DNA of 7,015 nt from Porphyromonadaceae bacterium. GTDB lineage: Bacteria > Bacteroidota > Bacteroidia > Bacteroidales > Dysgonomonadaceae. The notes below the pieces were generated by a model. That model was not told where the DNA came from. It was given only the letters and a program-made list of their open reading frames with translations, and ran no database searches. Shown piece by piece: positions 5,632-7,015 of the stretch. Position numbers and translations under genes: made by a program. Position 1 is the stretch's first letter. Each line of letters opens with the position of its first letter. The DNA lies in assembly GCA_022840285.1 (NCBI GenBank), contig JALHIE010000108.1, forward strand, positions 1,473 to 8,487. Direction: 5' to 3'.

Positions 5632-6735
5632 ATGCCTAAAGTGTTTCGGTATAGATTGAAGCCCACAAAGTCGCAAGTTGCAATATTGAACAGGCAACTT
5701 GATCTATGTAGATGGGTCTATAACGAAACACTCGCTTTGCGGAAGAACGCATGGGAGAACGAAGACCGGACCATAAGTTACTTCGAATCTAAGAGGATGC
5801 TACCTGTCTGGAAAGAGTCCAAACCAGAACTCACTGAAGTCTATTCTCAAGTTCTCCAAGAAGTAGTTCAACGAGTAGATCTAGCATTCAAAGCCTTTTT
5901 CCGAAGAGTCAAGTCCGGAGAAGAACCGGGTTATCCAAGATTCAAAGGTAGAAACTGGTACGACAGCTTAACGTATCCTCAAAGTGGTTTCACGTTCAAG
6001 GATAACGTTTTACATCTCTCCAAAATCGGGGATATTAAGGTCTGGTTGCATAGGAAAGTTGAAGGCACCATTAAGAGGCTGACCATAAGAAGATCATCTA
6101 CCAAAAAATGGTATGTCTCGTTCTTGGTAGAAGATGCACCCAAAGATGCCGTACCAGATTCAGAGAAAGCGGTAGGCATAGATGTGGGCATATCCAATTT
6201 CGCTGTATTCTCAGATGGTACTTTTGTAGCAAACCAAAGATATCTAGCAGCATGTGAAGAAAAACTTGCCAAAGCACAAAGCAAGAAAGATAAGCTCCCT
6301 CACAAGTCACCAGAACGCCGGAAAGCTGCCAAGAAAGTCACTCACATCTACGAAAGACTTGGTAATCTCAGAGATAACTTTGCTCACCAACTCAGCCACC
6401 AGATAGTCAATGATTATGGCATAATTTGCCTGGAAGATATCGATATCAAGAATCTCATCGAAAAGAAACCTTATATGGCTAAGAGCGTGCTGGATGCAAG
6501 CTGGAATAGATTCAGGACATACGTTACGTACAAGGCTGAAAGCGCTGGTCGTGAAGTGGTCCTGGTCAATCCAGCATATACATCTCAGATGTGCTCAAAC
6601 TGTGGTTCAATTGTCAAAAAAGATCTCTCTGAACGAGTCCATAACTGCCCGAAATGTGGTTTGGTAATGGACCGAGATCTCAATGCAGCTAAGAACATTC
6701 TCAGACTGGGATTACAGTCTGTGGCGAAAGCCTAG
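5632..6735 (+). CDS. tnpB: TnpB, RNA-guided RuvC-like nuclease of the IS200/IS605 group
   Basis: Encodes 367 residues, a normal length. TnpB uses an RNA from the element's right end to cut matching double-stranded DNA beside a short motif, which favours retention of the element. The N-terminal helix-turn-helix/OrfB region (FRYRLKPTKSQVAILNRQLD, then CRWVYNETL) spans about residues 5-45. RuvC residues are complete: Asp184 in VGIDVGISNF, Glu268 in CLEDIDIKNL and Asp349 in DRDLNAAKNI. A zinc ribbon between the last two uses Cys321, Cys324, Cys339 and Cys342. The protein therefore looks active. The start ATG at 5632 has no Shine-Dalgarno. No tnpA is nearby. Codon use is less A/T-biased than in neighbouring genes. 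It lies in the same direction as the gene it interrupts. Confidence 0.95.
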   Translation: MPKVFRYRLKPTKSQVAILNRQLDLCRWVYNETLALRKNAWENEDRTISYFESKRMLPVWKESKPELTEVYSQVLQEVVQRVDLAFKAFFRRVKSGEEPGYPRFKGRNWYDSLTYPQSGFTFKDNVLHLSKIGDIKVWLHRKVEGTIKRLTIRRSSTKKWYVSFLVEDAPKDAVPDSEKAVGIDVGISNFAVFSDGTFVANQRYLAACEEKLAKAQSKKDKLPHKSPERRKAAKKVTHIYERLGNLRDNFAHQLSHQIVNDYGIICLEDIDIKNLIEKKPYMAKSVLDASWNRFRTYVTYKAESAGREVVLVNPAYTSQMCSNCGSIVKKDLSERVHNCPKCGLVMDRDLNAAKNILRLGLQSVAKA

Positions 6736-6768
6736 ATGCCCGCGACTTCAGTCGTGGGAGTAGTCACT
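6736..6768 (+). ncRNA. 3' end of the TnpB guide RNA (omega/reRNA) and right-end hairpin
   Basis: Directly after the tnpB stop, CCCGCGAC (6739-6746) and GTCGTGGG (6751-6758) form an 8-bp stem, with one G-T pair, around a TTCA loop. A short tail GAGTAGTCAC then runs to the element edge. In studied TnpBs the RNA scaffold covers the end of tnpB and this hairpin, and its guide is the flank that follows, here starting near AGCTTCCTTGTATATA at 6769. The 5' end of the RNA cannot be set from sequence. Assignment rests on position and structure. Confidence 0.55.
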
Positions 6769-7005
6769 AGCTTCCTTGTATATAAAGTTGACCCTGATAC
6801 GTTAGAAGCCCATGCATGGGTAGGTGTATTAGAAAACGATACTTACATTATTATGATTGATCCGACGTATGGTGGTATAAACAACGTTGGCATTATAATG
6901 CACAAAGGAAAAAAGTCCTTTTTACTTTCATGCTGTGGATATAATGACGTTCGAAGAATATGCATACCGAACTGGAGATTTCTTAGAAAGTCAAAAATTA
7001 TATGA
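6769..7005 (+). pseudogene. transglutaminase-like Cys-His-Asp enzyme, C-terminal part (interrupted)
   Basis: Last 78 codons of the split gene, ending at a TGA at 7003-7005. It begins SFLVYKVDPDTLEAHAWVGV, where the HAW His (74 of the joined protein) is the expected general base. IMIDPTYGG follows, with Asp90 completing the C-H-D triad. The remainder is a beta-rich tail ending in basic residues. An ATG created by the element end (6736) stays in frame and could give an 89-residue product without the nucleophile. That product would keep a beta-sheet half-domain and is unlikely to be functional. No further gene is visible in the last 10 bases. Confidence 0.65.
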
Positions 7006-7015
7006 AAAAATATAA

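Larger units (their letters stand above)
5541..6768 (+). mobile_element. IS200/IS605-group element, tnpB-only (IS1341 type), about 1.23 kb
   Basis: The element holds a full tnpB and no tnpA. Its left end has a nested stem-loop (5544-5581) and its right end an 8-bp stem (6739-6758), followed by GGGAGTAGTCAC, the usual style of right end for this group. There are no inverted terminal repeats and no clear target duplication, as expected for single-strand transposition. The edges are set by restoring the interrupted gene. Removing 1228 nt (5540-6767 or 5541-6768) or 1231 nt (5538-6768) rejoins the frame as IRTNSFLVYKV or IRTSFLVYKV, so the exact left edge is uncertain by about 3 nt. Transposition would need a TnpA in trans. 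Base composition inside is visibly richer in G+C than the flanks, suggesting transfer. Confidence 0.85.

Noticed and set aside
5979..6310. Antisense open frames opposite tnpB (and similar ones opposite the operon)
   Set aside because: They have no ribosome-binding sites or recognisable motifs and are fully explained as shadows of the conserved plus-strand genes.
6736..7005. Independent 89-residue gene after tnpB
   Set aside because: Its first 11 codons are the element's right-end hairpin, and the rest completes the C-H-D enzyme interrupted at 5537.
1..7015. Borg-type extrachromosomal element because of tandem repeats
   Set aside because: The repeats here are only two units, out of frame and confined to one broken gene. 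Borg repeats typically have more units and in-frame lengths. The host group remains possible but is not shown.
1..7015. CRISPR array, tRNA or rRNA genes
   Set aside because: No regularly spaced repeats and no cloverleaf or rRNA-like stretch were seen on either strand.

Overview
The window is AT-rich and most likely archaeal. Two intergenic TTTATATA boxes are placed like archaeal TATA elements. One sits so close to its ATG that the mRNA would be leaderless, while other genes have strong GGAGG ribosome-binding sites. The gene content (amidoligase, class II glutamine amidotransferase, small metallopeptidase, small zinc-ribbon proteins, TnpB) looks like an accessory region: a provirus, a plasmid or another extrachromosomal element, possibly of a methanogen or ANME-type archaeon. 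The host assignment is inference; nothing here names a species.

Layout. Positions 1-117 hold the 3' end of a plus-strand gene with a CxxC motif. It converges with a two-gene minus-strand unit at 97-882: a lysine/proline/threonine-rich small protein, then a zinc-ribbon protein. A divergent control region of about 170 bp (883-1052) carries the 12-bp repeat ACCAAAAACTAT twice and the palindrome TTGGTACCAA, both beside TATA-like boxes. Rightward from it runs a tightly packed operon: amidoligase copy 1 (1053-2641, broken), amidoligase copy 2 (2638-4239, intact), a class II glutamine amidotransferase (4230-5024) and a 97-residue HExxH protein (5014-5307). Adjacent genes overlap by 4, 10 and 11 nt. 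A T-rich stretch follows. Next is a small gene for a Cys-His-Asp thiol enzyme of transglutaminase-like type (5361-7005). An IS200/IS605-group, tnpB-only element of about 1.23 kb splits it between the Cys and His codons.

How the genes may work together. The COOH-NH2 ligase of the GCS/glutamine-synthetase superfamily plus a class II amidotransferase recalls the module of phiEco32-like phages. The amidotransferase would release ammonia from glutamine, and the ligase would form an amide on a carboxylate. The HExxH protein and the split thiol enzyme would add two unrelated peptidase-like folds, a combination suggesting synthesis, attachment and trimming of a peptide or amino-acid tag. The substrate cannot be read from the sequence.

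Decay. Copy 1 is broken at three places. Two are exact tandem duplications (20 bp at 1751-1790, 16 bp at 2251-2282); the third is an apparent 1-nt loss near 1262-1265. Undoing all three gives 517 codons plus stop, with all motifs intact, so the damage is recent, reversible or artefactual. The tnpB insertion removed the last gene, so two of the five rightward genes are currently disrupted.
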